Part shown: piece after piece, positions 21,996-29,875 of the stretch
How the letters are laid out: each line of letters begins with the position of its first letter
How positions within the stretch are numbered: the stretch's first letter is position 1
NCBI RefSeq assembly: GCF_002081715.1
Contig: NZ_MUKP01000035.1
Location: forward strand, 1-52,928
DNA: 52,928 bases
Direction of reading: 5' to 3'
Source of the DNA: Nocardia donostiensis
GTDB taxonomy: Bacteria; Actinomycetota; Actinomycetes; Mycobacteriales; Mycobacteriaceae
Position numbers and translations under genes: made by a program
Notes under the pieces: generated by a model
Told to the model about the DNA's origin: nothing
Seen by the model: the letters and a program-made list of their open reading frames with translations, nothing else
The model's database searches: none

Positions 21996-23507
21996 TCAGC
22001 CGGGCGTGGTGGGGATCCAGTTGCCGTGGAAGCCGAGCGGGACGCGCGCGGGCAGGTGGATCGCGGCCAGTGGGCGGCCACCGAAGTCCTGGGCGGCCAG
22101 GATCACCAGGGCCGCGGCTCCGCGCTCGGGATTGTGCACGTAGGCCAGGATGTATCCGTCGTCCTCGGCTCGGGCGCCCTCGCGGGCGACGAAGACCGGT
22201 TCACCGACCGCCGCGCCGCGGGGGAATCGGTGTAGTTCCCGGCGCCCGGCGTCCAGGTCGTGTTTGATCAGTACGTTCGAGAAGGCCGAGTCGGGTAGCC
22301 GGGCGTGATCCGGCACGTAGGCGCGGACGAAATCCTCGGCACAGCAGGAGTATCCGAATCGGTGCCGCCGCGAGACGAGGGCGTCGTCGAGGCGGGGGAA
22401 TTCCAGCGCGCGTTCGTCGATCACCTGCTCGCGGATGCGTCCGTCGTGCAGGTCGACCGAGACTCGGCGCAGGGTGGGCGGGCCGTCCGCGGCGGGTCCG
22501 TACCTGCGGTCCGGGTGGAACGCGGGGAACCCGACATAATCCATGACCACCGTCGTACCGTCGTCGTATCCGTTGAGTACGTGGGATACGAAGACGCGCT
22601 GCATGTCGAACCATCGGATCGCGCCGCCGCCGCGCGGCAGTATGCCCAGCCGCGCGGGGTGGTCGTCGTTCCAGGCGTACGGGTTGGGGGAATGCTCGAG
22701 CGCCGCAGGCCGGAAGGTCACGGGGGTGTCGCAGACGACGACATAGTTCCGGGTGAGCGCGAAGTCGTGCATCATCGGCTTGTCGCCGACCGGGATCCGC
22801 CGTAGCCGGGCGACGGTTCCGCTGTCGTCGACGACCAGGTGGCGCACGTGGTCCCACTGCGGGTTGTAGGTGATGGCGTGCATTTCTCCGGCAGCTGGAT
22901 CGATCTTGGTGTGGGCGGTGAACGCGCCCTCCAGGGTTCCGCCGAAGGTGTACGGCCCTACGGTGCTCAGTTCGTCGGTGAGTTCGTAGGGCATCGGTCC
23001 GGACTCCTCCAGAGCCAGGGTTCGGCCGCGGAAACCGATGATGTGGGTGTTGCAGGCGTGGTCCATCGGCAACGCCTCACCCCTGGCCGGTTCACCGAGT
23101 TCGGCGGCGACCGCGGCCGAGCGTATCCATCGACTGCGATACCACTCCGCGCGTCCGTCGCGGATTCTTACGCCGTGCACCATTCCCGGCGCGGTGACCC
23201 AGTAGAAGGCGGCGGGGTCGTCGATGCCGAGGGCGTTGGGTCCGATGCGCAGGTAACGACCGTCGAGTTCCGCGGGAATCGCGCCGGTCACGGCCAGATC
23301 GAACGACGTGACCTCGGCCTCGACAGGTGTGAACGCACCGGAGAGGAACGCCGAGTCACCGGCCGGGGGCGGGGCGGGAACCCGAATCGCGGGCGGCTGC
23401 GGGCGATCGGTTGCCCGTCCGAGCAGGGCGCCGGCCCCGCCGCCGATCGCCAGTGCGGCCGCCGTGCTGCCGAGCAGCATGTTGCGACGAGAAATATCGG
23501 TGGACAC
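21996..23507 (-). CDS. Carotenoid cleavage oxygenase family protein, probable Tat export
   Basis: 503-residue RPE65/carotenoid oxygenase family beta-propeller. Four Fe(II)-ligand His candidates are in place: FTAHTKIDP (about 199), MMHDFALT (247), FVSHVLNGYDDG (309) and the C-terminal GFHGNWIP (494). Other family signatures are DGRYLRIGPNAL, PMDHACNTH and DYVGFPAFHPDR. The N terminus reads SRRNMLLGSTAAALAIGGGAGALLG, a twin-arginine-like signal, so the enzyme probably acts outside the membrane. Members cleave carotenoids, stilbenes or lignin-type alkenes with O2; the substrate is unknown. A 37-base near-perfect palindrome lies 28 bases before the start codon. Confidence 0.9.
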   Translation of the reverse strand: MSTDISRRNMLLGSTAAALAIGGGAGALLGRATDRPQPPAIRVPAPPPAGDSAFLSGAFTPVEAEVTSFDLAVTGAIPAELDGRYLRIGPNALGIDDPAAFYWVTAPGMVHGVRIRDGRAEWYRSRWIRSAAVAAELGEPARGEALPMDHACNTHIIGFRGRTLALEESGPMPYELTDELSTVGPYTFGGTLEGAFTAHTKIDPAAGEMHAITYNPQWDHVRHLVVDDSGTVARLRRIPVGDKPMMHDFALTRNYVVVCDTPVTFRPAALEHSPNPYAWNDDHPARLGILPRGGGAIRWFDMQRVFVSHVLNGYDDGTTVVMDYVGFPAFHPDRRYGPAADGPPTLRRVSVDLHDGRIREQVIDERALEFPRLDDALVSRRHRFGYSCCAEDFVRAYVPDHARLPDSAFSNVLIKHDLDAGRRELHRFPRGAAVGEPVFVAREGARAEDDGYILAYVHNPERGAAALVILAAQDFGGRPLAAIHLPARVPLGFHGNWIPTTPG

Positions 23508-23534
23508 AGTACCTCCGGAAGTGCGGGCTTGACT

Positions 23535-23571
23535 GGGTATAGCTTACGCATTTATTGCGTAAGCTATGCCC
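23535..23571. promoter_or_regulatory. Long palindrome upstream of carotenoid oxygenase gene
   Basis: GGGTATAGCTTACGCA (23535-23550), TTTAT centre, TGCGTAAGCTATGCCC (23556-23571): 16-base arms with one mismatch. It sits between the LysE gene end and the oxygenase start, both on the reverse strand. Its AT-rich centre and position 28 bases before the start favour a repressor operator, but a terminator for the LysE gene is possible. The GGGTAT-N4-TACGC pattern recurs before the nearby TetR gene. Confidence 0.65.
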
Positions 23572-23638
23572 AATTAGTCGCGGCGGTCAACCTCGGTATC
23601 GCGGGCTGGACCTGATCGCTGGCGGGTGGGGCCGCGGG

Positions 23639-24247
23639 TCACCGAGTGGTGGCGAGCTTCGCGCCCAATGCCAGGTAGCCGAGGGAGAATGTGCGTTGGA
23701 TGCGGCGAACCACGTGCGGACGCTCGATCAGGCGCCTGCGCATGGCGCTGGCGAACAACCCGTATCCCGCGAAGACGACGAGAGTCATCGCCATGAAAAC
23801 CGCGCTCAGGTGCGACATTTGGATCAGCGAGTTCGGATCCGCCGGATCGACGAACTGCGGCAGGAACGCGAAGAAGAACAGTGTCAGTTTCGGATTGAGC
23901 AGATTCGCCAGGACGGCCACGGTTATGGTTCGGGTCGTCGATTGCCGGGGTGGGGCCTCGTCGACGATGAGCAAGCCCTTGTCGCGCCAGGTGGTCCAGG
24001 CCATGTACAGCAGGTAGAGCACCCCGGCGATCTTGAGGATTTCGAAGGCGACCCCACCGGCCCGCAACAAGGCCGCGGTACCGGTGATCGCGGCCACCAG
24101 GTGCGGCACGATCCCCAGTGTGCATCCGAAGGCGGTGACGACTGCCAAGCGCGGCCCGCCCCGCAGTCCGTTGGCGACGGTCAGAATCGCCCCGGTGCCC
24201 GGAGTGGCGACGATCGCGAAAGAGGTGATCAGAAAAGCCCAACTCAT
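23639..24247 (-). CDS. LysE/RhtB-family amino acid exporter
   Basis: 202-residue membrane protein with about six hydrophobic segments. The LysE-family N-terminal region is WAFLITSFAIVATPGTGAILTVANGLRGG, where PGTGAI corresponds to the usual PGP motif. LKIAGVLYLLYMAWTTWRDKG and ANLLNPKLTLFFFAFLPQFV complete the pattern. The family exports lysine, threonine, homoserine or similar amino acids driven by proton motive force. The frame is open to 24427, but ATG 24247 places the start right before the first membrane helix. Divergent from a TetR-type regulator. Confidence 0.9.
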   Translation of the reverse strand: MSWAFLITSFAIVATPGTGAILTVANGLRGGPRLAVVTAFGCTLGIVPHLVAAITGTAALLRAGGVAFEILKIAGVLYLLYMAWTTWRDKGLLIVDEAPPRQSTTRTITVAVLANLLNPKLTLFFFAFLPQFVDPADPNSLIQMSHLSAVFMAMTLVVFAGYGLFASAMRRRLIERPHVVRRIQRTFSLGYLALGAKLATTR

Positions 24248-24450
24248 TACTCGACCCCGGTCCGGTCGGTGGCTTCCGCCGGTATTCGGCATTGCCCGTA
24301 TCTCTGTTGTCCGAAAATCTGCTGCGGTACGCGTGTGCGCGACTTTCTGGTCACGGGTGGTGTTCCCTCCTGGTGGTCGACCACGATCGCCGATTCCCTT
24401 TCTTCGTTCGGTGTTGCCGACGGTCACCGGGGGTACTTTACGCTCTATCT

Positions 24451-24472
24451 GGGTATGCCATACGCTTATGGC
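24451..24472. promoter_or_regulatory. Candidate operator upstream of TetR gene
   Basis: GCCATA-CGCT-TATGGC (24457-24472) is a perfect inverted repeat preceded by GGGTAT (24451-24456). The string GGGTAT-N4-TACGC is shared with the palindrome before the carotenoid oxygenase gene. It lies about 40 bases before the TetR start and is probably the TetR autoregulatory site. Confidence 0.5.
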
Positions 24473-24511
24473 TGGGGTGAATCATCGTCGCGGCGGTGCG
24501 GTCGAGTGTGC

Positions 24512-25372
24512 ATGCTCGGACGACGGAAGGTGCGTTCCTATACTCGGTCGGTGCGAAACAGCAAGCGCGGGGCAGCCGAGAGTGCGCGGGTGGTCGACCC
24601 TGCGCGCAGTGTGGAGTTGCTGTGGGGACGGCGATCGGGGAACCGGCCAGGTCCGAAGCCGAAACTGACCGTGTCCCAGATCGCACAGGCCGCCATCGAG
24701 CTGGCAGACGCCGATGGTCTGGCAGCCTTGTCCATGCCGCAGCTGGCCAAGCGGCTCGGTGTCGGCACCATGTCGCTGTACCGGTATGTAACCGACAAAT
24801 CCGAACTGGTCGACCTCGTCATTGATGCCGCTATCGGTCCGCCGCCGCGATTTCGGGCCGACGGCTGGCGTCCCCGGCTCGAGAGTTGGGCCGTGAGTAT
24901 TCTCGCCATATTCGATCGGCATCCGTGGATTCTGGAAGTCCTTGTCGCTCGGCGCGCGATGGGGCCGAACGAGATGGCGTGGTTCGAGGCGGCGTTGGAA
25001 GCGGTGGCCGATACCGGCCTTGGCGCGCAGGAAATGGCCGATGTCGTGCTGCTGGTCAACAGGTATGTGCTGGGTCAGGCATACGCGTCGGTAGCTGCGG
25101 GTGCGGCGCAGCGGACCGGGGTCTGCGGCGACGAATGGGCGGACGCCTATGTCCGAGCGCTGGCCGATGTGATCGATGAGCGCCGGTATCCGCACGTGAG
25201 TGAATTGCTCGCCACCTCGGTATTCGTTGCGCAACCCGAGCGGCAGTTCGAATTCGGTTTGGCGCGAGTGCTCGACAGTATCGGTTCCTTCATCGACCAG
25301 CGCACGTCGGTGAGTGGTGGTCGCCGACCCGCCGCAGGGCGTGGAAGGGACTCCGACCCCGCCCCCCGGTAG
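24512..25372 (+). CDS. TetR-family transcriptional regulator (TetR_C type)
   Basis: About 286 residues from ATG 24512; GTG 24551 is another plausible start. A long basic tail precedes the TetR helix-turn-helix (LTVSQIAQAAIELADADGLAALSMPQLAKRLGVGTMSLYRYVTDKSELVDLVID). The C-terminal domain resembles those of actinobacterial TetR regulators of efflux or oxygenase genes (RHPWILEVLVARRAMGPNEMAWFEAALEAV). It is divergent from the LysE exporter. Shared sequence elements suggest it also controls the carotenoid oxygenase gene downstream of LysE. It ends 78 bases before the argC start. Confidence 0.88.
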   Translation: MLGRRKVRSYTRSVRNSKRGAAESARVVDPARSVELLWGRRSGNRPGPKPKLTVSQIAQAAIELADADGLAALSMPQLAKRLGVGTMSLYRYVTDKSELVDLVIDAAIGPPPRFRADGWRPRLESWAVSILAIFDRHPWILEVLVARRAMGPNEMAWFEAALEAVADTGLGAQEMADVVLLVNRYVLGQAYASVAAGAAQRTGVCGDEWADAYVRALADVIDERRYPHVSELLATSVFVAQPERQFEFGLARVLDSIGSFIDQRTSVSGGRRPAAGRGRDSDPAPR

Positions 25373-25419
25373 TCCGGCCCGGAGGGCGGGTGCGCGCGCA
25401 GGGCAACCCTCCCGGATGC

Positions 25420-25447
25420 ATGAGATTGCACAGTTGTGCATAATCAT
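25420..25447. promoter_or_regulatory. ARG box overlapping the argC promoter
   Basis: ATGAGATTGCA-N6-TGCATAATCAT is an imperfect palindrome, almost identical to the one before argG at 33114-33141. It contains CATAAT (25439-25444), a good -10 element whose expected start point, seven bases on, is the A of the argC ATG at 25451. ArgR bound here would block the -10. Identity of the arms at two arginine promoters is strong evidence that it is the ArgR operator. Confidence 0.87.
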
Positions 25448-25450
25448 CAC

Positions 25451-26524
25451 ATGGCTGATTCCACGGTTATGTCCGACCGGACCGCCCCCGTGCGCCGGGT
25501 GGCGGTCGCAGGCGCGAGCGGCTACGCGGGCGGTGAAGTACTGCGCCTGCTGCTCGGACATCCGGAATACCGAGCCGGGCGCCTCGAGATCGGGGCGCTG
25601 ACCGCGGGAAGTAACGCAGGCGCCGCCCTGGGCACGCTGCAGCCGCATCTGCTGCCGCTGGCCGACCGGGTGCTCGGCCCCACCACGGCAGATGAGCTGG
25701 CCGGCCACGATGTCGTCTTCCTCGGCCTGCCGCACGGGCAGTCCGCCGCCCTCGCCGCCGAACTGCCTGCCACCACGGTAGTCATCGACTGCGGCGCCGA
25801 CTTCCGGTTGACCGACGAGCAGGCATGGCAGCGTTACTACGGCACCCCCTACGCCGGGAGCTGGCCGTACGGGCTGCCGGAACTGCCGGGCGCACGGGAG
25901 CGGCTGCGCGGCGCGCACCGGATCGCGGTCCCCGGCTGCTACCCGACGGTCTCCAGCCTGGCGCTGGCGCCCGCCGTCGCCGCGGGCCTGATCGAACCCG
26001 ACGTGCAGATCGTCGCGGTCAGCGGCGCCTCGGGTGCGGGCCGCAAACTCGCCGTCGACCTGCTCGGATCCGAGGTGATGGGATCGGCGCGCGCCTACGG
26101 TATCGCGGGCGCGCACCGGCACACCCCGGAAATCGCGCAGAACCTGTCCGCCCTGGCGGGCGCCGACGTACGGGTGTCGTTCACCCCCGTGCTGGCGCCG
26201 ATGCCGCGCGGCATCCTCGCGACCTGCACCGCCCCGCTGCGCGGCGACGGCTCCCAGGCCCGCGAGGTATACGACAAGGCCTACGCAGGCGAACCGTTCG
26301 TGACGTTGCTGCCGGAGGGGGTACTCCCGCAGACGGGCGCGGTGCTCGGCTCCAACGCGGTCACCCTGCAGGTGGCGGTGGACGCCGAAGCCGGCCGGCT
26401 GGTCGTGATCGGAGCTGTCGACAACCTGACCAAGGGCACCGCGGGCGCCGCGGTGCAATCGATGAACCTCGCGCTCGGCCTCGACGAGACCGCCGGGCTT
26501 CCCACCGTAGGAGTGGCACCGTGA
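25451..26524 (+). CDS. argC: N-acetyl-gamma-glutamyl-phosphate reductase
   Basis: Third step of arginine synthesis: reduces N-acetylglutamyl 5-phosphate to the semialdehyde with NADPH. 357 residues, family length. The Rossmann motif GASGYAGGEVLRLLLGHP is at about 21-38. The active-site Cys is in the invariant VPGCYPT (about 160-166), and the dimer/substrate region includes GASGAGRK and AGAHRHTPEI. ATG 25451 is preferred over 25436 and 25469 because the promoter places the transcription start at this base, giving a leaderless mRNA. It is the first gene of argCJBDFR, repressed through the ARG box that overlaps its -10. Confidence 0.96.
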   Translation: MADSTVMSDRTAPVRRVAVAGASGYAGGEVLRLLLGHPEYRAGRLEIGALTAGSNAGAALGTLQPHLLPLADRVLGPTTADELAGHDVVFLGLPHGQSAALAAELPATTVVIDCGADFRLTDEQAWQRYYGTPYAGSWPYGLPELPGARERLRGAHRIAVPGCYPTVSSLALAPAVAAGLIEPDVQIVAVSGASGAGRKLAVDLLGSEVMGSARAYGIAGAHRHTPEIAQNLSALAGADVRVSFTPVLAPMPRGILATCTAPLRGDGSQAREVYDKAYAGEPFVTLLPEGVLPQTGAVLGSNAVTLQVAVDAEAGRLVVIGAVDNLTKGTAGAAVQSMNLALGLDETAGLPTVGVAP

Positions 26525-27738
26525 CGACAACCGAGAACACCGAGGGCAAACTGGTCCACAACCAGGGCGTGACCGCCCCGCTCGGCTTCCGGGCGGCCGG
26601 TATCGCGGCCGGTATCAAGGCCAACGGCAAACCCGACCTGGCCCTGGTCTTCAACGAAGGACCCGAATACGCGGCCGCCGGGGTATTCACCCGCAACAAG
26701 GTGAAGGCCGCACCCGTGCTGTGGTCGCAGCAGGTGCTGAAAGCGGGCATGCTGCGCGCGGTCGTCCTCAATTCCGGTGGCGCCAACGCCTGCACCGGCC
26801 CGGCCGGTTTCCAGGACACCCACCGCACCGCCGAAGAACTGGCGACCGCATTGAGCAACTGGGGCACCGAAACCGGCGCCGGTGAGGTCGCGGTCTGCTC
26901 GACCGGCCTGATCGGGGACCGGCTGCCGATGGACAAGCTGATCCCGGCCGTGACCGAGATCGTGCACGAGATGGGTGGCGGGATGTCCGGCGGCACCGAC
27001 GCCGCCTACGCGATCATGACCACCGATACCGTCCCGAAGGAAGCCTCCTTCCATCACGAAGGAAAATGGAACGTCGGCGGTATGGCCAAGGGGGCAGGCA
27101 TGCTGGCCCCCTCGCTGGCCACCATGCTGGTGGTGCTCACCACCGACGCCGTCGCCACACCCGCCCAACTCGACGAGGCGCTGCGCAAGGCGACCCGGCT
27201 CACCTTCGACCGGCTCGACGTGGACGGCTCCTGCTCCACCAACGACACCGTGCTGCTGCTGGCCAACGGCGCCAGCGAGGTCGCCCCCACCCAGGACGAA
27301 CTCGACGCCGCCGTGCTCGCGGTCTGCGACGACCTGGCCGGTCAGCTGATGGCCGACGCCGAGGGCGTCACCAAACGGGTGCTGATCACCGTGACCGGCG
27401 CGGTATCCGAGGACGAGGCGTTGGTCGCCGCCCGTGCCATCGCCCGCGACAGCCTGGTCAAAACCGCGCTGTTCGGCTCCGACCCCAACTGGGGCCGGGT
27501 GCTGGCCGCGGTCGGGATCGCACCGGTGGAGCTGGATCCGGACCGGATCACGGTGTCGTTCAACGGTTCACCCGTCTGTGTGGACGGCGTCGGTGCACCC
27601 GGCGCCAGGGACGTCGACTTGTCCGGCGCCGATATCGAGGTGCTCGTCGATCTGCAGCTCGGCGACGGCACCGCGACGATCCGCACCACCGACCTGTCGC
27701 ACGGCTACGTCGAAGAGAACTCGGCCTACAGCTCATGA
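26521..27738 (+). CDS. argJ: Bifunctional glutamate N-acetyltransferase/amino-acid acetyltransferase
   Basis: Ornithine acetyltransferase that recycles the acetyl group from N-acetylornithine to glutamate, and possibly also makes N-acetylglutamate from acetyl-CoA. 405 residues. The precursor self-cleaves in KGAGMLAPSLATML: between Ala about 200 and Thr about 201, the Thr becoming the nucleophile of the beta chain. Oxyanion residues are in CSTGLIGDRLPM. GTG 26521 overlaps the argC stop (GTGA), which fixes the start and implies coupling. Presence of argJ shows that the cyclic version of the pathway operates; no argA or argE is in the cluster. Confidence 0.96.
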   Translation: MTTTENTEGKLVHNQGVTAPLGFRAAGIAAGIKANGKPDLALVFNEGPEYAAAGVFTRNKVKAAPVLWSQQVLKAGMLRAVVLNSGGANACTGPAGFQDTHRTAEELATALSNWGTETGAGEVAVCSTGLIGDRLPMDKLIPAVTEIVHEMGGGMSGGTDAAYAIMTTDTVPKEASFHHEGKWNVGGMAKGAGMLAPSLATMLVVLTTDAVATPAQLDEALRKATRLTFDRLDVDGSCSTNDTVLLLANGASEVAPTQDELDAAVLAVCDDLAGQLMADAEGVTKRVLITVTGAVSEDEALVAARAIARDSLVKTALFGSDPNWGRVLAAVGIAPVELDPDRITVSFNGSPVCVDGVGAPGARDVDLSGADIEVLVDLQLGDGTATIRTTDLSHGYVEENSAYSS

Positions 27739-28679
27739 CCGAACAGACCCCGCAGTTGTCCGCGCTGGAGACCGCGCAGGTGCTGGCCGGCGCGCTGCCT
27801 TGGCTGCAGAAGTTCCGCGACAAGATCGTGGTGGTGAAATACGGCGGCAACGCCATGGTCGACGACGGGCTCAAACGCGATTTCGCCGCCGATATGGCGT
27901 TTCTGCGCACCGTTGGCGTGCATCCGGTGGTGGTGCACGGCGGCGGCCCGCAGATCACCGCGATGCTCGAACGGCTCGGCCTGGCCGGGGAGTTCCGCGG
28001 CGGTTTCCGGGTCACCACGCCCGAGGTGATGGACGTGGTGCGCATGGTGCTGTTCGGCCAGGTCGGCCGGGAATTGGTCGGCCTGATCAACACGCACGGC
28101 CCGTACGCGGTGGGCATCTCCGGTGAGGACGCGCGCCTGTTCACCGCGACCCGCCGCACCGTGGATGTCGACGGTGAACCCACCGATATCGGCCTGGTCG
28201 GTGACGTCACCGAGGTGAAACCGGAAGCCGTGCTCGACCTCATCGCCGCGGGCCGCATCCCGGTGGTCTCCACCATCGCCCCCGACGCCGACGGCGTGGT
28301 GCACAACATCAACGCCGATACCGCCGCCGCGGCACTGGCCGAAGGGATCGGCGCAGAAAAACTGGTGGTCCTCACCGATGTGGCGGGCCTGTACACCAAC
28401 TGGCCGGACCGCTCGTCGCTGACCAGTGCCATCGATGCCGACGCGCTGGCGCGGTTGCTGCCGAGCCTGGACGCGGGCATGGTGCCGAAGATGGAAGCCT
28501 GCCTGCGCGCCGTCCGCGGCGGCGTGCCCAGCGCGCATGTCATCGACGGACGCGTACCACATTCGGTGCTGCTGGAACTGTTCACCGGAGAGGGGATCGG
28601 CACCATGGTCACCCCGACGCAGGCCGCCGAGACGACGAGCACGACAGCGCAGCCGAACGGATACGGAGCCGCACAATGA
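27735..28679 (+). CDS. argB: Acetylglutamate kinase
   Basis: Phosphorylates N-acetylglutamate, the usual arginine feedback point in organisms with argJ. 314 residues. IVVVKYGGNAM (Lys-Gly-Gly nucleotide loop, about 31-41), VHGGGPQI (about 69-76), the substrate loop GGFRVTTPEVMDVVRMVL and NINADTAAAALAEGIGAEKLV (Asp of the active site) are intact. The C-terminal tail (TPTQAAETTSTTAQPNGYGA) is a non-conserved extension. The start overlaps the argJ stop as ATGA. Confidence 0.96.
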   Translation: MTEQTPQLSALETAQVLAGALPWLQKFRDKIVVVKYGGNAMVDDGLKRDFAADMAFLRTVGVHPVVVHGGGPQITAMLERLGLAGEFRGGFRVTTPEVMDVVRMVLFGQVGRELVGLINTHGPYAVGISGEDARLFTATRRTVDVDGEPTDIGLVGDVTEVKPEAVLDLIAAGRIPVVSTIAPDADGVVHNINADTAAAALAEGIGAEKLVVLTDVAGLYTNWPDRSSLTSAIDADALARLLPSLDAGMVPKMEACLRAVRGGVPSAHVIDGRVPHSVLLELFTGEGIGTMVTPTQAAETTSTTAQPNGYGAAQ

Positions 28680-29875
28680 GCACGCCAGAACTACAACAGC
28701 GGTGGTCGGCCGCGCTGATGCACAACTACGGCACCCCTCAGGTCGCGCTGGTGCGCGGCGCGGGTGCGGTCGTCTACGACGCCGACGGCAAGCGTTACCT
28801 CGACTTCCTCGGCGGTATCGCGGTGAACAGCCTGGGCCACGGCCATCCGGCGGTGCTCGGTGCGGTGACCAAGCAGCTGAGCACGCTCGGGCACGTGTCG
28901 AATCTGTATGTCAGCGAACCGGTGATCGAACTCGCCGAACGCCTGCTCGCCCATTTCGGCGACGGTGACGGCCGGGCGTTCTTCTGCAATTCCGGCACCG
29001 AAGCCAACGAGGCCGCGTTCAAGATCGCCCGGCTCACCGGCCGCACCAAGATCGTCGCCTGCGAGGAGGCGTTCCACGGCCGTACCATGGGCGCGCTCGC
29101 GCTCACCGGCCAGCCGTCCAAACGGGCGCCGTTCGAGCCGATGCCGCCCGGGGTGGTGCACGTGCCGTTCGGTGATGCCGCAGCGTTGGAACGTGCCGTC
29201 GACGACGATACCGCCGCGGTCTTCCTCGAACCCGTGTTGGGCGAGAGCGGTGTGGTGGTGCCGCCTCCGGACTATCTGGCGCAAGCCCGCGCGATCACCG
29301 CACGGCACGGCGCGCTGCTGGTCCTCGACGAGGTGCAGACCGGTATCGGGCGCACCGGCAAGTTCTTCGCCCACCACGCTGCCGGTATCACCCCCGACGT
29401 GATGACCCTGGCCAAGGGTTTGGGCGGCGGGCTGCCGATCGGCGCGGTCCTGGCCACCGGCCCGGCCGCCGAGCTGCTCACCCCCGGTATGCACGGCACC
29501 ACCTTCGGCGGCAATCCCGTCTGCGCGGCCGCTGCGCTGGCGGTGCTGCGCACCATCGACGACGAAGGTCTGCTTGCCCATGTCGAATCGGTCGGTAAAC
29601 GGCTCAGCGACGGGATCGAACAGCTGAAGCATCCGCTTATTGCGCAGGTGCGCGGCGCGGGGCTGCTGATCGGCATCGTGCTCACCGACGATATCGCCGC
29701 CCGTGTCGAGGCCAGGGCCCGTGAGGCCGGCTACCTGGTGAATCCGCCCAAACCGAACGTGATCCGGCTGGCCCCGCCGCTGGTGCTCACCGAAACCCAG
29801 TCCGACAGCTTCGTCGCCGACCTGCCCGGCATCCTGGACCGGGCCGTCGCGGACGCGAAGGGAGACCCAGCATGA
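28676..29875 (+). CDS. argD: Acetylornithine aminotransferase
   Basis: PLP-dependent class III transaminase that converts N-acetylglutamate semialdehyde to N-acetylornithine; it may also serve lysine synthesis. 399 residues. FCNSGTEANEAAFKIAR is the cofactor phosphate region, LLVLDEVQTGIGRTG (Asp about 218) contacts the PLP ring nitrogen, and TLAKGLGGGLPIGAV contains the Schiff-base Lys (about 247). Start overlaps argB and stop overlaps argF as ATGA in both cases. Confidence 0.96.
   Translation: MSTPELQQRWSAALMHNYGTPQVALVRGAGAVVYDADGKRYLDFLGGIAVNSLGHGHPAVLGAVTKQLSTLGHVSNLYVSEPVIELAERLLAHFGDGDGRAFFCNSGTEANEAAFKIARLTGRTKIVACEEAFHGRTMGALALTGQPSKRAPFEPMPPGVVHVPFGDAAALERAVDDDTAAVFLEPVLGESGVVVPPPDYLAQARAITARHGALLVLDEVQTGIGRTGKFFAHHAAGITPDVMTLAKGLGGGLPIGAVLATGPAAELLTPGMHGTTFGGNPVCAAAALAVLRTIDDEGLLAHVESVGKRLSDGIEQLKHPLIAQVRGAGLLIGIVLTDDIAARVEARAREAGYLVNPPKPNVIRLAPPLVLTETQSDSFVADLPGILDRAVADAKGDPA

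Noticed and set aside
23555..24511. Long forward open frame upstream of the TetR domain (605 codons in total)
   Set aside because: The first 319 codons are antisense to the LysE exporter and have a Gln/Arg/Gly-rich composition typical of shadow frames. Only the part from about 24512 is a real gene.
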